Shown piece after piece: positions 11,512 to 22,680 of a stretch of DNA of 64,000 nt; the first letter of the stretch is position 1, and each line of letters begins with the position of its first letter. The notes beneath the pieces were generated by a model, which was given only the letters and a program-made list of their open reading frames with translations, was not told the DNA's origin and searched no databases. The position numbers and the translations under genes are program-made. The stretch is from Centrapalus pauciflorus (lineage: Eukaryota; Streptophyta; Magnoliopsida; Asterales; Asteraceae). Location: the NCBI GenBank assembly GCA_020465985.1, contig JAANYP010001207.1, positions 149,505-213,504 on the forward strand, in the 5' to 3' direction.

Positions 11512-12600
11512 ATGTCCAAAGCGCATTAGCCATGGGGTCGGAAACAAAACCTCCAATTCTATAAAGAGGTGAATACGTACAATGGCAAGAGAGATTGCTT
11601 GAATTTATAAGTTTCCATAACCTGTCGGATGAAATGCTAAAATCACTCAATGACAGACCAACTGTTTTCCTTGAGACCATACCTGCAGTTCCAAATGGCA
11701 AACCTGCCATCCCGGAAAGAATAGTAGAAATAACAAACCTCAATGAAGCACAAAAATGTAGAAACTGGGTGATAAGACTGCTAAAAAGCTCTTGTTGATA
11801 TCTATTCCCAATGACATCTATACCTGTCTAACCAATTCAAAAACAGCCAAATCCATCTGGGATGAGGTCTGTAAATTGATGAGGGGTTCAGACAGAGCAG
11901 CAACAAATAGAGCACCAAACAATTTAATGACGTTTGAAAACATCAGAGCAAGAGAAGGGGAACTGATGGAGATTATAGATCAAAGGTTTGTCAGTCTGGT
12001 CAGTGAAATGAAGAGGAATGGTGTCACAAAGTCAAATTTAAACATCAATGTCAAATTCCTGAACGTACCGAATCCGGAGTGGGATAAGTACGCATTGTTA
12101 ATTTAGCAAACCAAAGATATTAAAGACATGGACTTTCATATGGTATTTGAAAAACATAACAACTACCAGGAAGTTGTTTTAAGGAAGATGTCAGGAAAGA
12201 AAAAGGCTGAAAAGGAAACCGTTGATCCTTTAGCTCTGTTGGCAGACAAGAAATATAAATATAAGTTAAAGAAGTGGGTAGTAGTGAGCAGCAGTTCATC
12301 AGAGTCAGACTCATCGGATTACTCAACTAATTCTGAAATTGAAGAGATGAAGAAACAAATGACCTTGCTGACGAAGGCATTTCATAAGAAGTTCTACCGG
12401 AAACCAACCAACAATAAGATGAGGTACAAAACAGGCTCACAGAAGTTTCAAAAGAAGGACAGATATGATATATCAGGAGAGAGCAGTGGCAAGAAAGCTG
12501 ACAAATATGAAAAATCTGATAAGCCAACCAAGAAGGATTCTGAGCAAAAATGCTAATAGTGGCAAGCCAGACCATTATGCCTGAGAATGTAGATTGCCTA
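11512..12600 (+). pseudogene. Cop-B gag (capsid and nucleocapsid)
   Basis: Starts at the ATG at 11512, matching the Gag start of Cop-D (GSE-KPP-LY). Fragments: 11595-11798 (LLEFISFHNL region, cut by a stop and a frame change), 11792-12106 (capsid core with NDIYTCLTNSKTAKSIWDEV and SLVSEMKRNGV), 12128-12556 (linker with a Ser-rich patch and basic tail). The CCHC knuckle at about 12551-12590 is split by stops and a frameshift but still reads GKPDHYA, stop, ECRL. It would bind genomic RNA if intact. At least four lesions are visible, so it is not functional. Confidence 0.8.
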
Positions 12601-14236
12601 TAGTTAACAATTCAGAATACTACACTCGCAAGGCACTACTAGCAAAGGAAAAGGAGACCGGTAAAGCTTTGATGGCTGAAGATGATCACTGGCTCCAATT
12701 ATCTGAAGACGGACATATTCTAGATGAAGATGCACACATCTGTCTGAAGTCTGGAGTCTTTAATGATTCTTAACATAGTGAGTCTGCAATGATAGTTGAA
12801 GATGAAGTTTGGGTGGGTTTGACGGATGAAGAGACTAAAGAGAAAGAAGAGTCTGATGATGATAAGGAACTGACTGAAGAGTTAGCACTGATGGCAACAG
12901 GAGATGATTGATGCAACAAAGAAAAGGAAGATGATGAATCAGATTCAGATGCATCAGAAAGTTCAGAGACACCTGAGGTACAAACTAATTCTGATCTGAT
13001 AATGAAAATGATGACTCCTGTATGCTTGAACAAAAACTGACACAAATGACTTATATGTTAAAGAAATTTGAAAAATCTTTAAAAGCTGATAAGAAAAATG
13101 TTCATTCCTTGGAAAACAAATTAAGTCAAGAACATGCTTTAGTTTTAGATTTTTCCAAGGATAACGCATTAGCTTTAAGAGTTGTATCAGATTTACAAGA
13201 TAAATCAAATGAACTTCAAAGTCAAATTCAGATGCTGAATAGCAATATATCTGACCTAACAGAAATACTGAATTCTGCTGAATTAGAAGCATCAAGTTAT
13301 TCTGTGAAATATCATGCCATACTTGTTGAAAGAACGATGGTTTACGAGAAAATTAAATCTTTAGAAGATGAGTTTATAAAACGAGGTCAAACAGATCAAA
13401 CTATATATTTAAACCAACCTAAAGATACCGAATTTTATATTTAAAAATCAGGTAAAGGTTGGACTAATCCAAAATATCTGACAAAAGCAATTTCAAGTTC
13501 ACCAACTATATATGATGTCAGGTATATGAATTTAGGATTACAAATGGTTTTCAAGAAAGCTTCGGAAGAAATAGAATCAAGAAAAAATTTAAAAAAGCTG
13601 AGATCTGATAAAATGCAGAATGCTATAGATTATAACAGGTTAAATGGGAGTTATCAAAATTCTAGTATTTCTGAGAAGTATATTCAGACTTATTTTGAAA
13701 AGGATTTATCTGAAAATACTACTCATTCTCAAAATCCATATATTCAAAATTCAATTCTTGAGAAGATAAATTATGATCTTGAATTGAAAATCAAAACTTT
13801 TGAGTCTGAAAATCATAATGTTAAGGCTAAAATTAAATCTTTGGAATTAAAATTGCAAAATCAGCCTAAAACCAAATCTCAACCAGATCAAAAACTTTCA
13901 ATTGAACCTACTTCTATTAATTCTGAAAAAGATTTTGATCTTTATATGAACTCGGATTTCAACTCATTAGAGGAGATGTTTGTCAAATCTTTACATGACA
14001 AACAAGCTGAGAAACCTAAAGAACCTGTAAGTGTTCTGAAAAGAATATCTACAGATTCTAAGGAAACATCAGAAAATTTATCGGTTTTACAAATGAAAAA
14101 GGAGAAAACAAAAGTTAATTTTGTGATTCTATTAAATGAAAAGGTGAATCATCTTCCTCAAAGGATTCTATTGCACAGAAGGTCCATACTTGCAAAGGTA
14201 AGAGAATTTTATAGGATAAACATATTTCTAAAATGA
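12601..14236 (+). pseudogene. Cop-B post-knuckle acidic and coiled-coil region
   Basis: Continuation of the Gag-Pol polyprotein. 12660-13020 is acidic (EETKEKEESDDDKELTEEL, then KEDDESDSDASESSE) with three stops. 13022-13444 and 13526-14236 are long open frames rich in Leu/Lys/Glu heptads, such as KKFEKSLKADKKNVHSLENK and LQDKSNELQSQIQMLNSNI, predicting coiled coils. Long coiled-coil Gag extensions are a known Sirevirus trait. One stop lies at 13442-13444. Confidence 0.7.
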
Positions 14237-14752
14237 CTAATTCTCGTGTTTCTATTATGTCAGATAATATTGTCAAAACTTCTCGGAAGAAAGAATGGCA
14301 CAAGAAGCAACGAGAAACAAAAAACAAGAGTTTAAGACAAGAGTGGAGAGTCAAAGACAATTTTGTTACTGACAGGATTAGTCATTTTGATAATTCTGTC
14401 TGTAATAAAGTTACTGATAAACGTTGTAATAAATACACTCAAACTAATTTACTTGCTTTAAATTCTACTCGTTTTCATATAATGCATGATAAATATGACA
14501 TGCTCATCTGGTTACCGAAGAAAAAGGTTCCTTCTTTTAAACAGGAAAAGGTTCCAAAGAAGCATATTTCAAAATCAGTTCCACATCGAACTGTACAAAA
14601 ATGGATACCTAAACAAACTGTTAAAAAGTGGGTTCCTAAAACAAAGGCATTAACCAATGACAAGACTAAAGATAATCCACAATATTTACCAACATCCAAA
14701 GTACCCAACTATAAGTGGGTACCTCACATTTTTTTTCCGTCATATAGGTAAA
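14233..14752 (+). pseudogene. Cop-B basic spacer with W-[IV]-P-K repeats
   Basis: A 172-codon open frame, strongly basic, holding repeated LPKKK, KWIPKQT, KWVPKTK and KWVPHI units before the protease. The same kind of spacer occurs in Cop-D (43253-43783: QWIPKG, KWVPKI, RWVPKV) and Cop-F (60255-60398). It links nucleocapsid to protease in this lineage; its role is unknown. Confidence 0.7.
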
Positions 14753-14753
14753 T

Positions 14754-15342
14754 CATGTGTGGTACCTTGACTCCAGGTGCTCAAAGCATATGACCGGACA
14801 GAGAGAAACTCTAACAAACGTTGTTGATAAATTCTGTGGGACGGTTAAATTTGGAAATGATCAATTCTGTCCGATTAAAGGGTATGAGAGTCTTGAGTAC
14901 AACAAGATCAAAATACAAAAGGTCTTACACGTTGACGACGGTCTAGGTCACAATCTGTTCAGCATTGGGCAACTATGCGACAAAGGATTAGAGGTCAATT
15001 TTAAAGCGAATCGGTGCAGCATTAGATCTGGGGAAGGGAAGGAGATACTTGCTGGAAATTGAAAAACAAATCTGTACTCGATTGATCTAGCCTCTATAAA
15101 TCTGAAGAAAGATGTTTGCTTATTATCCAAAGCAACATCTAAAGTATCATGGCTATGACATCGCCGTCTTTCACACTTGAACTTCAAAGAGTTAACCAAC
15201 CTTGCAAAAGGTGGGTTAGTCAAAGGGCTTCCAACTCTCCGATTTCAAAAGGAGCAGTTGTGTGCAGCCTTTGAAAAAGGAAAGATGGTTCGAGCATCTC
15301 ACAAGTCATAAGTTGAACACTCTTCAACGAGAGCATTAGAAC
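14754..15342 (+). pseudogene. Cop-B protease and integrase zinc-finger region
   Basis: Aspartic protease begins VWYLDSRCSKHMTG. The catalytic D-S-G has become D-S-R, which should abolish activity. The flap region GHNLFSIGQLCDKGLEV is present. A stop at 15060 precedes the pre-integrase segment NLYSIDLA, where SWLWHRR has a Trp-to-stop change (TGA at about 15158). The second Cys of the HHCC finger is Phe (LCAAFEKGK). Multiple lesions; non-functional. Confidence 0.85.
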
Positions 15343-15965
15343 TTCTTCATATGGACTTGTGTGGGCCTATGCGAGTACAGAGCATAAACAAAAAGAGATA
15401 TGTGTTGGTAATAGTTGATGACTATTCTAGATACACATGGGTATTCTTCCTTCGCAGAATTCAAGTCAAGTTGCAACTTTCAGTTCAAACCATTGGATCT
15501 GATAATGGGACAGAATTCAAGAACAAGTCGCTAGAGACATTTCTAAATTCTGTGGGAATAACTCATCACTTCTCAGTAGCTCGCACTCCACAACAGAACG
15601 ATGTAGTCGAACGAAGAAATCTCACCCTTGTGGAATCTGCAAGAACGATGTTGGCTTATTCAAACCTCCCGTTATTCCTTTGGGCTGAAGCTGTAGCAAC
15701 GACTTGTTTTACGTAGAACATATCTATAATTAACAAGAGATTCAGAAAGACTCCGTACGAACTGATAAATAAACGAGTCTCTAATGTGAATTTTTTTCAT
15801 GTCTTTGGATGCAGGTGCTTTATCCTAAACGACCAAGACAATTTGGGAAAGTTTAGTCAGAAAGCAGATGAACTCATCTTCATTGGCTATTCAAAAGAGT
15901 CTGTAGCCTTCCGAGTCTAAAATAAGAGGACAAAGACTGTTAACGAGAGCTTCAATGTTAAATTC
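15343..15965 (+). pseudogene. Cop-B integrase core
   Basis: DDE integrase. Asp1 is in LLHMDLCGPM, Asp2 in GSDNGTEFKN, and Glu in PQQNDVVERRN (usual Gly after the Asn is Asp). A deletion shortens the segment after FFLRRIQVK. A stop at 15714-15716 interrupts the C-terminal part, which continues RFRKTPYEL and ends in NKRTKTVNESFNVKFDE, the normal integrase-RT boundary. Confidence 0.85.
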
Positions 15966-16530
15966 GATGAAGGCGTTGTAATGGCTTCTGAACACACCAG
16001 TTCAGGATTCGATCTTAAACAGCTGACTTCTATGAAGTGATTTGAACAGAGTGAATAAAATAATAATTTATTCGAGAATTTTTATGAAGACTACTTTGAA
16101 CAGACCAAACCTAATGTTTTAAATTTGGTTCCTGATAGGATTACTGAATATCCAGACTTAGTCTCAGATTATTCTCACCAACCAATTTCAGAAGAAGCTG
16201 GAGAGGTTTCAACGACAGACGTACACTTACCCGTTGACAGTGTACAACCTATCCAAGCTCCATAATCTTTTGAGACCTCCATGCCTTCTGAAAAGTCAGA
16301 AACCCCGATCTCAGTTGATATACCATCAACTTCAGAAGCAAATCCCTGAATTCCCTATATGGACTTAAACCCCAATCAAGACCAACTTCAACCTGACCCA
16401 CCAACCTTCAAATGGACAAGGATTCACCCACCTGAAAACATAATAGGTGATCCTTCAGCTTCAGTTAAAACCAGAAGAGCAACCATGAACAAGTACTTAT
16501 TCTCAAATTTTCTAAGTAAAATGAGCCAAA
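15966..16530 (+). pseudogene. Cop-B integrase-RT linker
   Basis: Low-complexity Ser/Pro/Glu linker (SEEAGEVSTTDVHLPVDS, then TFKWTRIHPPENIIGDP) with several stops. It corresponds to the variable linker in Cop-D at 41252-41700. No domain is recognised. Confidence 0.6.
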
Positions 16531-17480
16531 GAATGTGAAAGAAGCTCTACTGGATGGTGACTGGATAGTGGCTATGCAAGAAGAGCTAAATCAATTTTAA
16601 AGGTTGAAGGTCTGGAGATTGGTGGAGCAACCAAAAGACAAATCCATCATTGGCACGAAATGGATCTTCAAGAATAAGAAGGATGAACACGGTGTCATCA
16701 TTCGAAACAAGGCTCGCCAAGAGGGAATTGATTACGACGAAACATTTGCTCCAGTTGCTGGGATAGAAGCTATTAGGATGTTTTTAGCGTTTGTGGCACA
16801 CAAAAACTTCATTGTATATCAAATGGATATAAAAACTGCGTTTTTAAATGGGGAATTGACAGACGAAGTATATACATATTAGCCCAAAGGGTTTACCGAT
16901 CCCTCGAAGCCTGACCATGTATATATTTTGGAAAAATCTATGTATGGCCTTAAACAAGCACATCGTGCTTGGTATGATTCACTTTCAAATTATCTTTTGA
17001 AATGTGGATTTAACAAAAGTGCAGTGGATACAACCCTGTTTATAAAACGTCAGGGTCTAGATATCATAGTTATTCAATTATATGTACATGATATAATATT
17101 TGGGTCTACAAATATAGAGTTTTGCAAGAAATTTGCATTCTTAATGTCCCAAAAATTTGAAATGAGCATGATGGGAGAAATCAATTTTTTCTTGGGTTTA
17201 CAAGTGAAACAACTGACTGATGGTATTTTCATCAATCAGTAAAAATATATTCAGGACATGTTAAAGAAATTTAACAGGGTAAATAATACTCCTATGAAAA
17301 CTCCCATGGCTCCGGATTCTAAATTGAAACTCGATGAGGACATTTCAGGGAAACCTGTAGATGTAACTCATTATCGAGGCATAATTGGGTCATTAATGTA
17401 TTTAACTACCAGTAGACCAAATATTATGTTTGCTACATGTGTTTGTGCTAGATATCAGGCGCTTCCTAAAGAATCACATT
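16531..17480 (+). pseudogene. Cop-B reverse transcriptase
   Basis: Copia RT in three open pieces. DWIVAMQEELNQF is followed by a stop, then IIGTKWIFKNKKDEHG, YDETFAPVAGIEAI and MDIKTAFLNGEL (16604-16882), a stop, MYGLKQAHRAWYDSL and the catalytic box as LYVHDIIFGSTN (16928-17242), a stop, then MAPDSKLKLDE and YRGIIGSLMYLT. The first catalytic Asp of YVDD is His, which should abolish polymerisation. The segment after NKARQ lacks the usual LVAKGYRQ, a small in-frame loss. Confidence 0.9.
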
Positions 17481-17824
17481 TGGCTGCTGCCAAAAGAATT
17501 TTAAGATATCTAAAGGGAACACCAAACTTAGGTTTGTGGTATCCCCGGGAATCCTCATTTACATTAACTGCCTTCTCTGATGCTGATCACGCATGTGAAA
17601 AAATGGATAGGAAAAGCACATCAGGAGTAGTACAATTCCTAGGTGACAAACCTGTCTGCTGGTCATCAAAGAAACAACATTGTGTTTCCCTGTCAATAGT
17701 CGAAGCTGAATACGTCGCTGTATCGTCTTACTGTTCACAAGTGTTGTGGATGTAGAGCCAACTCAAAGACTACGGGTTTACACCGTAAAAGATTCCAATT
17801 TATTATGATTCTCAAAGTGCAATA
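17481..17824 (+). pseudogene. Cop-B RNase H, 5' part
   Basis: RNase H with FSDADHACEKMDRKSTSG and SIVEAEYVAVSS, holding the acidic catalytic positions. It reads to SQLKDYGFTP and YYDSQSA, then is cut by the Cop-C insertion. The reading resumes at 25437 after the repeated CAATA. Stops lie near 17753 and 17790. Confidence 0.85.
17820..17824. other. Target duplication of Cop-C (left)
   Basis: CAATA, repeated at 25437-25441 directly after the right LTR of Cop-C. Confidence 0.95.
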
Positions 17825-18484
17825 TGTCAGGATCTTAACTAACCAAGACTAACTGATCTGAATTTATCAGAGTATAAATCAATAATCTTGCTTTGAATCA
17901 AAGTTTAATTAAGAAGTTTGCGGAATAACACTCAATTATTTTAACAAAAGCTTTTAGATCTCATAACAGATAAACATAAATAAGTAAATCAAAATTGCTT
18001 GTATTGCTGACTTCAATGATTACAATCACCTCTAATCTGTTTGATTAGACGAAGAACACAAATTGTTCTTAGGGTTTTACAACCTTAGAGGCTTATGAAA
18101 ACTCAAACAAAAAGCAATTACAATCTTGAATACGCAGAAAAACTCCTATATAATAAAAAGACCTATTCTATGTATTTATAATGCTTCTTGATTTGTTTCC
18201 TTGAAGGACTCTGACTTCTCAGATAGTAGATATGCTTGAATCCTTATGAATATATTGTTTCCTGAATATCAGCACTTTCTGTTTATGAAACCGTTGAGCA
18301 GCTTGAATCTCTTAGCAGTTTGAGCAGGGTAGCTCGAGTGATATTACTCTGGCAGCATGAACTTTTACACTAGCAGCTTGAGTTTCTTCAACTAGCAGCA
18401 TGAACTTTGTACTTACATAGAAAGACTACTAACAGTATGAGAAGTCTAACTAACAGCTTGAACTACTTAAAATATTTCCCAACA
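17825..18484 (-). repeat. Cop-C 3' LTR
   Basis: 660 bp, TGTCAGG to CCCAACA on the plus strand. It contains an array of about eight CAGCTTGA-like motifs in the right third (about 18296-18452), matching the copy at 25249-25413. Confidence 0.93.
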
Positions 18485-18496
18485 ATCTCCCCCTAA
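18485..18496 (-). other. Cop-C polypurine tract
   Basis: Plus strand ATCTCCCCCTAA, sense TTAGGGGGAGAT, directly upstream of the sense 3' LTR. It fixes the minus orientation. Confidence 0.85.
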
Positions 18497-18585
18497 CTTA
18501 AATTCTTTATACAAGACTTTAAGTTCTATACAAATAAGGAAATAAACAAGTATACTGTTATTTACAAACCAAGGCTTTCAAAAAC

Positions 18586-19521
18586 TTACAACTGTGCAAG
18601 TTTCTGATTGACTGCCTTCAAAAACTCTTTCTTCATATCTTCTCTATCACAATATAATTTAACAGACCTCATCTGAAGTAACAGAGCTTTTGGTAGATCA
18701 TAGAATTCAAAATTGAAGAACATTCCAGATCCATCTGTAAATCTTATTCTGTAAGTCTTTGATTTGACAAACAAATCAACCTGTTTGATCTTCATTTCCT
18801 TTGCATTCTCTATATCTTTCCTTATAGACTCAGGACCAAAAATGCTCTGTAGATCTTTAATAGCCTGCTTCACTTGTGGTAGAGACGATCTTGCTTGTGT
18901 TACAGACTCAACATGATGCATTCTTGTGAGCTCATCTCTGGTCATCCCTTGGACTATATGCATTATGCTATTATACTCTTCTTCTGGACCAGATTCCCTT
19001 CTTACTACAAATTGATATCTTAAGTCAATGTTGTCCATTGGCTTAGCATACCAATAATTAATAAGAGGTTTGGTAAAATCATGTTGGTCTAAGGATTTCT
19101 CTATCTCCATCACCTTTTGCAGCTGATGCTCACACAACACCCTTTTAACCTGATCCTGCTTTGCTTGTGAAATTGATTCTGATTCAGGAATAGCAGCAGC
19201 AGCTTGATCAGTAGGAGCAGGGACACTGGCAACAGTTTGAACATCACCTGTACCAGCTTGAACTGGTTCTTGGGATCTTTGGACTTTTTGGGAGACCTTG
19301 GCTTTCTTTCGTTTGTCCATCTCTTTGTCATGGATATCTTGCAGCCTTTCTGTGCTCATGGACTGAGCCATTTTCCTTGGGATACCAGCTGCAAAGGCAA
19401 AATTAATTAGAAATCTTCTATGCTCAGCCTTTGAATGCCATGTTGGCATCTTCCTCTTCCTTTCCCCTTGCTTGACCACAAACCCTCTCAGGTAATCACC
19501 TAAGGTTTCATCATCTTCCAT
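18586..19521 (-). CDS. Cop-C extra ORF, C-terminal half
   Basis: 311 codons without a stop, ending 90 bp before the PPT. No enzyme domain is recognised. The N-terminal 100 residues are basic (KQGERKRKMPTWHSKAEHRR, then DKRKKAKVSQKV). Residues about 150-311 form a domain with TKPLINYWYAKPMDN, LRYQFVVRRESG, MTRDELTRMH and YRIRFTDGSGMFFNFEFYDL. It aligns in order with the C-terminal domains of the extra ORFs of Cop-B (31830-32337) and Cop-D (34229-35029): a YP or WY segment, a V.R..G strand, a D.L helix, then an H/T-rich strand and a C-terminal charged helix. It is among the best preserved coding stretches in the window. Confidence 0.7.
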   Translation of the reverse strand: MEDDETLGDYLRGFVVKQGERKRKMPTWHSKAEHRRFLINFAFAAGIPRKMAQSMSTERLQDIHDKEMDKRKKAKVSQKVQRSQEPVQAGTGDVQTVASVPAPTDQAAAAIPESESISQAKQDQVKRVLCEHQLQKVMEIEKSLDQHDFTKPLINYWYAKPMDNIDLRYQFVVRRESGPEEEYNSIMHIVQGMTRDELTRMHHVESVTQARSSLPQVKQAIKDLQSIFGPESIRKDIENAKEMKIKQVDLFVKSKTYRIRFTDGSGMFFNFEFYDLPKALLLQMRSVKLYCDREDMKKEFLKAVNQKLAQL

Positions 19522-20267
19522 TGGGGACTGGGTTTGCTGGTCTAATTCTTGATCTTGTTCTTCTGCTAATTTTCTGGCAATCTCAGCATCAAAGGCAATC
19601 TGGGCTTCTTTGGTAGAAAATTCGTGCTTTGGAGACTCTATAAGAATGCCCTTGCCCTTATCTTTTGTAGCAGAAGTTGTAGCATGGACTGAACTGATGG
19701 GAGCTTGAAAACCTTCTCTTATAACAACTCCAGTTGCTTTTGAAGAAGCAGCTTGAGTTTCTAGGCTAACAGCTTGAGAAGCTGCTGGGACTGTTAGCCT
19801 AGATACTTGAACTGTTGAAGCTGCTTGGACTGATTCTGTTGTAGCTGCTTGGACTGCTTTAGGGATCTCCTGATTCTCCCCCCTTTTTTGGAAGCATTGG
19901 TTTGGTCAGGAGGACCCACAACCTTTGCCACTTGGGTTTGAATCAAACGCTCTAACTGAATGATCTTATTCCCACAGAGGGTAAACCCTTTATGGAGATA
20001 ATCCATTCTCTGATTTTGAGCTGCTTCTGCCTGCCTGAGTGCAATGATTTGTGCTCCCTGTGCAGCAATGATGGACTGATGATATTCCAACATTGCTACA
20101 ATAGGTTGCAGCTTAGGATCCGTTAATAACATAAGTTGCAGACTAGCCTCAAGATCAGCAAACGTATGTGGTGCTTGTGATCTATCACTGGCATGAATAC
20201 CAGAAGTAGAAACCTCTGGGCCCCTCTGTTCTTGGTACTGGGGACTCCCAGCTGGTGCTTTCACACC
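19522..20267 (-). pseudogene. Cop-C extra ORF, central linker and coiled coil
   Basis: Open from 20264 to 19794: Pro/Ser-rich start, then a helical stretch (DLEASLQLMLLTDPKLQPIV, RQAEAAQNQRMDYLHKGFTL, IIQLERLIQTQVAKV) predicted to coil, and a tandem SKQLQQ repeat. After a frame change, 19793-19522 continues with a KDKGKGILIESP motif and EIARKLAEEQDQELDQQ. The layout matches Cop-B and Cop-D, where a coiled coil also precedes the C-terminal domain. Confidence 0.6.
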
Positions 20268-20275
20268 TGCTGTTG

Positions 20276-20827
20276 CTATGGGTGTGGTCTTAGAGATGTT
20301 GGCACTGCCTCTTGTGTAGAAACAGCAGTTGTGTCAGCCACAGAACCCATATGAACAATCTCTGGTGAGATGTTCACCTCCTGATTGAGGATGGGAGTTT
20401 CCTCACTGGGTGCCATTTGGATATTCTGTGCAAAAGTGTCCTCCTGCACAGGGTTATTTGGCTCTTGTCTGAGGGCTGAGGAGGAAGGAGCTCTTCGTCC
20501 TCTTTTCCTTTTGTATAGTTGGAGTGGGGATGTAGGCTTAACAATAGGAACAAAAAGGATTTGAGTATCTTTAGGAGTGGGTTGGGGTCCTGGGGGTGAA
20601 GCAGTAGTGTTAGGCAGAGCCTGCTCAGGACCCTCTCCTCTATTTCTTGGAATGATGTTCATCATTGCAGAAGGCAATGGAACATCTACACTCAAAAAAT
20701 TGGCACTTGGCTTTAAAAGCCATTTAATAGAAGATAGTGAGTGCCTATGGGAAACATGTATCCTCTTATGTATATGAAAATTTGTGCAAGTTTTTGCAAT
20801 TATCTCTGCCAAAAATCTGGGATACAT
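20276..20827 (-). pseudogene. Cop-C extra ORF, truncated N-terminal domain and linker
   Basis: 183 codons. It opens MYPRFLAEIIAKTC, corresponding to the P.QRF.Q..I segment at the end of the N-terminal domain in Cop-B and Cop-D. Everything before that segment is missing. The deletion joint with integrase lies at about 20820-20850. After about residue 60 it is a Pro/Gln/Ser-rich linker with a basic patch (YKRKRGRRAPSS) that could act as a nuclear localisation signal (inference). Confidence 0.6.
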
Positions 20828-20839
20828 AAAAAATTTCCC

Positions 20840-21951
20840 ATTCTTTCAAATTTCCCTAAGTGAGTCTTAGTGTGAAGGATGGTACATGGACAACCAAAAG
20901 ACTTGAAAAAGGCTATTAAGGTTATTCTATTATGGAATAACTCATATGGAGTTTTCCCTTGTGATTGAACAATTTGAACCCTATTTAGAACATAACAGGC
21001 TGTGTTGACTGCTTCTGCCCAAAAGGTCATTTGTAGTTTTGAATCAGCTAACATGGTTCAAGTAGCCTCAATTAATGTTCTGTTCTTTCTTTCAGCTACA
21101 CCATTTTGCTGTGGTGTTCTTGGTGCACTATATTGCCTAGCAATACCTTTGGACTCACAAAAATTGTTTAGAGTATGATTTTTGAATTCAGTTCCATTGT
21201 CTGATCTTATCACCTTAACTTTTGAGTTGGATTGGTTTTCTATCTTAAGAATAAATGACTTAACTAGCTCAGCATTTTCATCTTTAGACCTAAGAAAGTA
21301 AACCCAAGTAAATCTGGTGAAATCATCAACAATGACTAAACAGTAAGCCCTTTTATTCAAACTCAAAACAGATGTTGGACCAAATAGATCCATATGAATC
21401 AGCTGAAGAGCAGATGAGATTGAATTTACTTCTTTGGCCTTATGAGAAGTTTTGTGTTGCTTGCCTTTAAGACATGCTACACAATGATCATCACATATGA
21501 ACTCCTTTTGTGGTAAACCTCTTACCAGATTCTTTTTGACTAAAACATTCATGGACTTGAAGTTCATGTGACACATCCTTCTATGCCAAAGAGCAGACTC
21601 ATTGGATGATGCTTTGGATATCAAACAGCTTAAAGTATTTGATTTGGATAAAAGATCTGTGTCCAAACAGTAAACATTGTCCTTTCTTGGTGTTCTTAGT
21701 AAAACAAGATTTTCAGGAATTTTGAAATCTTTTGAAAGGACAATGCACTCAGAATCTGTAAACAAAACAATGTTTTGTTTGTCACAGATTTGAGAGACAC
21801 TCAATAAATTATACTTAAGTTGTTCAACATACAAAACATCATTGAAAATCATGTTGCCTGCATTAACAGTACCTTTACCTGTAACCTTACCTCCTTTGGA
21901 GTTGCCTCCAAATGCAACAAATCCTCCATCAAAGCCTTTGAAATTTGACAA
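20840..21951 (-). pseudogene. Cop-C integrase (3' end deleted)
   Basis: Pre-integrase HHCC finger (WHRRMCHMNFKSM, then CVACLKGKQHK) and a DDE core with all three catalytic residues: LIHMDLFGPTS, VIRSDNGTEFKN and TPQQNGVAERKN. 21058-21951 is a single open frame of 297 codons. After a stop, the C-terminal part (21054-20840) reads FWAEAVNTACYVLNRV and GKTPYELF, then breaks off at GKFERMGNF, joined to the extra ORF. RT and RNase H would follow this point and are absent. The protease flap (NAGNMIFNDVLYVEQLKYNL, LLSVSQICDK) lies in the same frame upstream. Confidence 0.85.
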
Positions 21952-22009
21952 GCACTAAGAATTGCCTGTCATGTACCTAGAGCATCCACTGTCCAAATGC
22001 CATCTTGTT
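21952..22009 (-). pseudogene. Cop-C protease active-site region
   Basis: The sense strand reads WHLDSGCSRYMTGNS, the copia protease start with D-S-G intact. A TAG follows after GNS (about 21957), separating it from the downstream frame that starts at 21951. Confidence 0.75.
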
Positions 22010-22680
22010 CTATGTGGTGACCTGTGGTTGCCCTGCACAAATAAAAGCATAGTTAGTAGTGGAGTAAACCCAAACCAAGTTGGTTTTGGGTTGTCCTTGT
22101 GCATTAACATAACTAAATACTGTCTTGGATTTCTTATACTTAGTAAGATCCACTGATGGAGTTTGTCGAGAGTACTTAGTTAGCACACGAGGTATCCAGG
22201 TATTTTGTCCATCCTTTTCAGTAACAGTCTCAGATGATCCATTACCAGTCCCAATTTTGAGCCTACCAGTCTGAATTGAGTCTGTAGTGCTAACAGCTTG
22301 AGAATTTGCACTAGCAGTCTCAATTTTATACTTGGCAGTTTCTACATTTTTATCAACAGGTTCACCTGAGTTTGTACCTTTGACACACCATATTTGTTTA
22401 AAATTTACATTTGGTTTAGCTAAAACTTGTTTTTGGTGTGTGGACTGTTTCTTATTAATTTTTGTGAACCTGTGATCTACTGTTTTCTTTGGAACTGATG
22501 TAGCAGAAGGTTTGACCTTTGAATTTTTTACATGAGTAGAACTTGACTTTTTATGAATCACAGTCTGTTTTGCAACAGTTGGTTTATAAAAACAATCCTT
22601 GGCCAAGTGATTTTTCCTGCCACAGTGAAAACACCTTTTGACTGTTTGAATTGAAGAACCAGTTTTATTAGATAGTTTTT
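22010..22680 (-). pseudogene. Cop-C second CCHC knuckle and gag-protease spacer
   Basis: After a frameshift near 22610, the strand encodes a second nucleocapsid knuckle, CFHCGRKNHLAKDC, then a Lys/Ser/Thr-rich 198-codon spacer. Between 22223 and 22364 the DNA holds seven copies of an ACAGTCTGA-like motif at starts 22223, 22244, 22265, 22292, 22313, 22334 and 22355. Six of these fall into two runs spaced exactly 21 bp, giving a 7-residue protein periodicity (VETAKYK, IETASAN and so on). The motif resembles the one in the Cop-C LTR. Confidence 0.65.
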
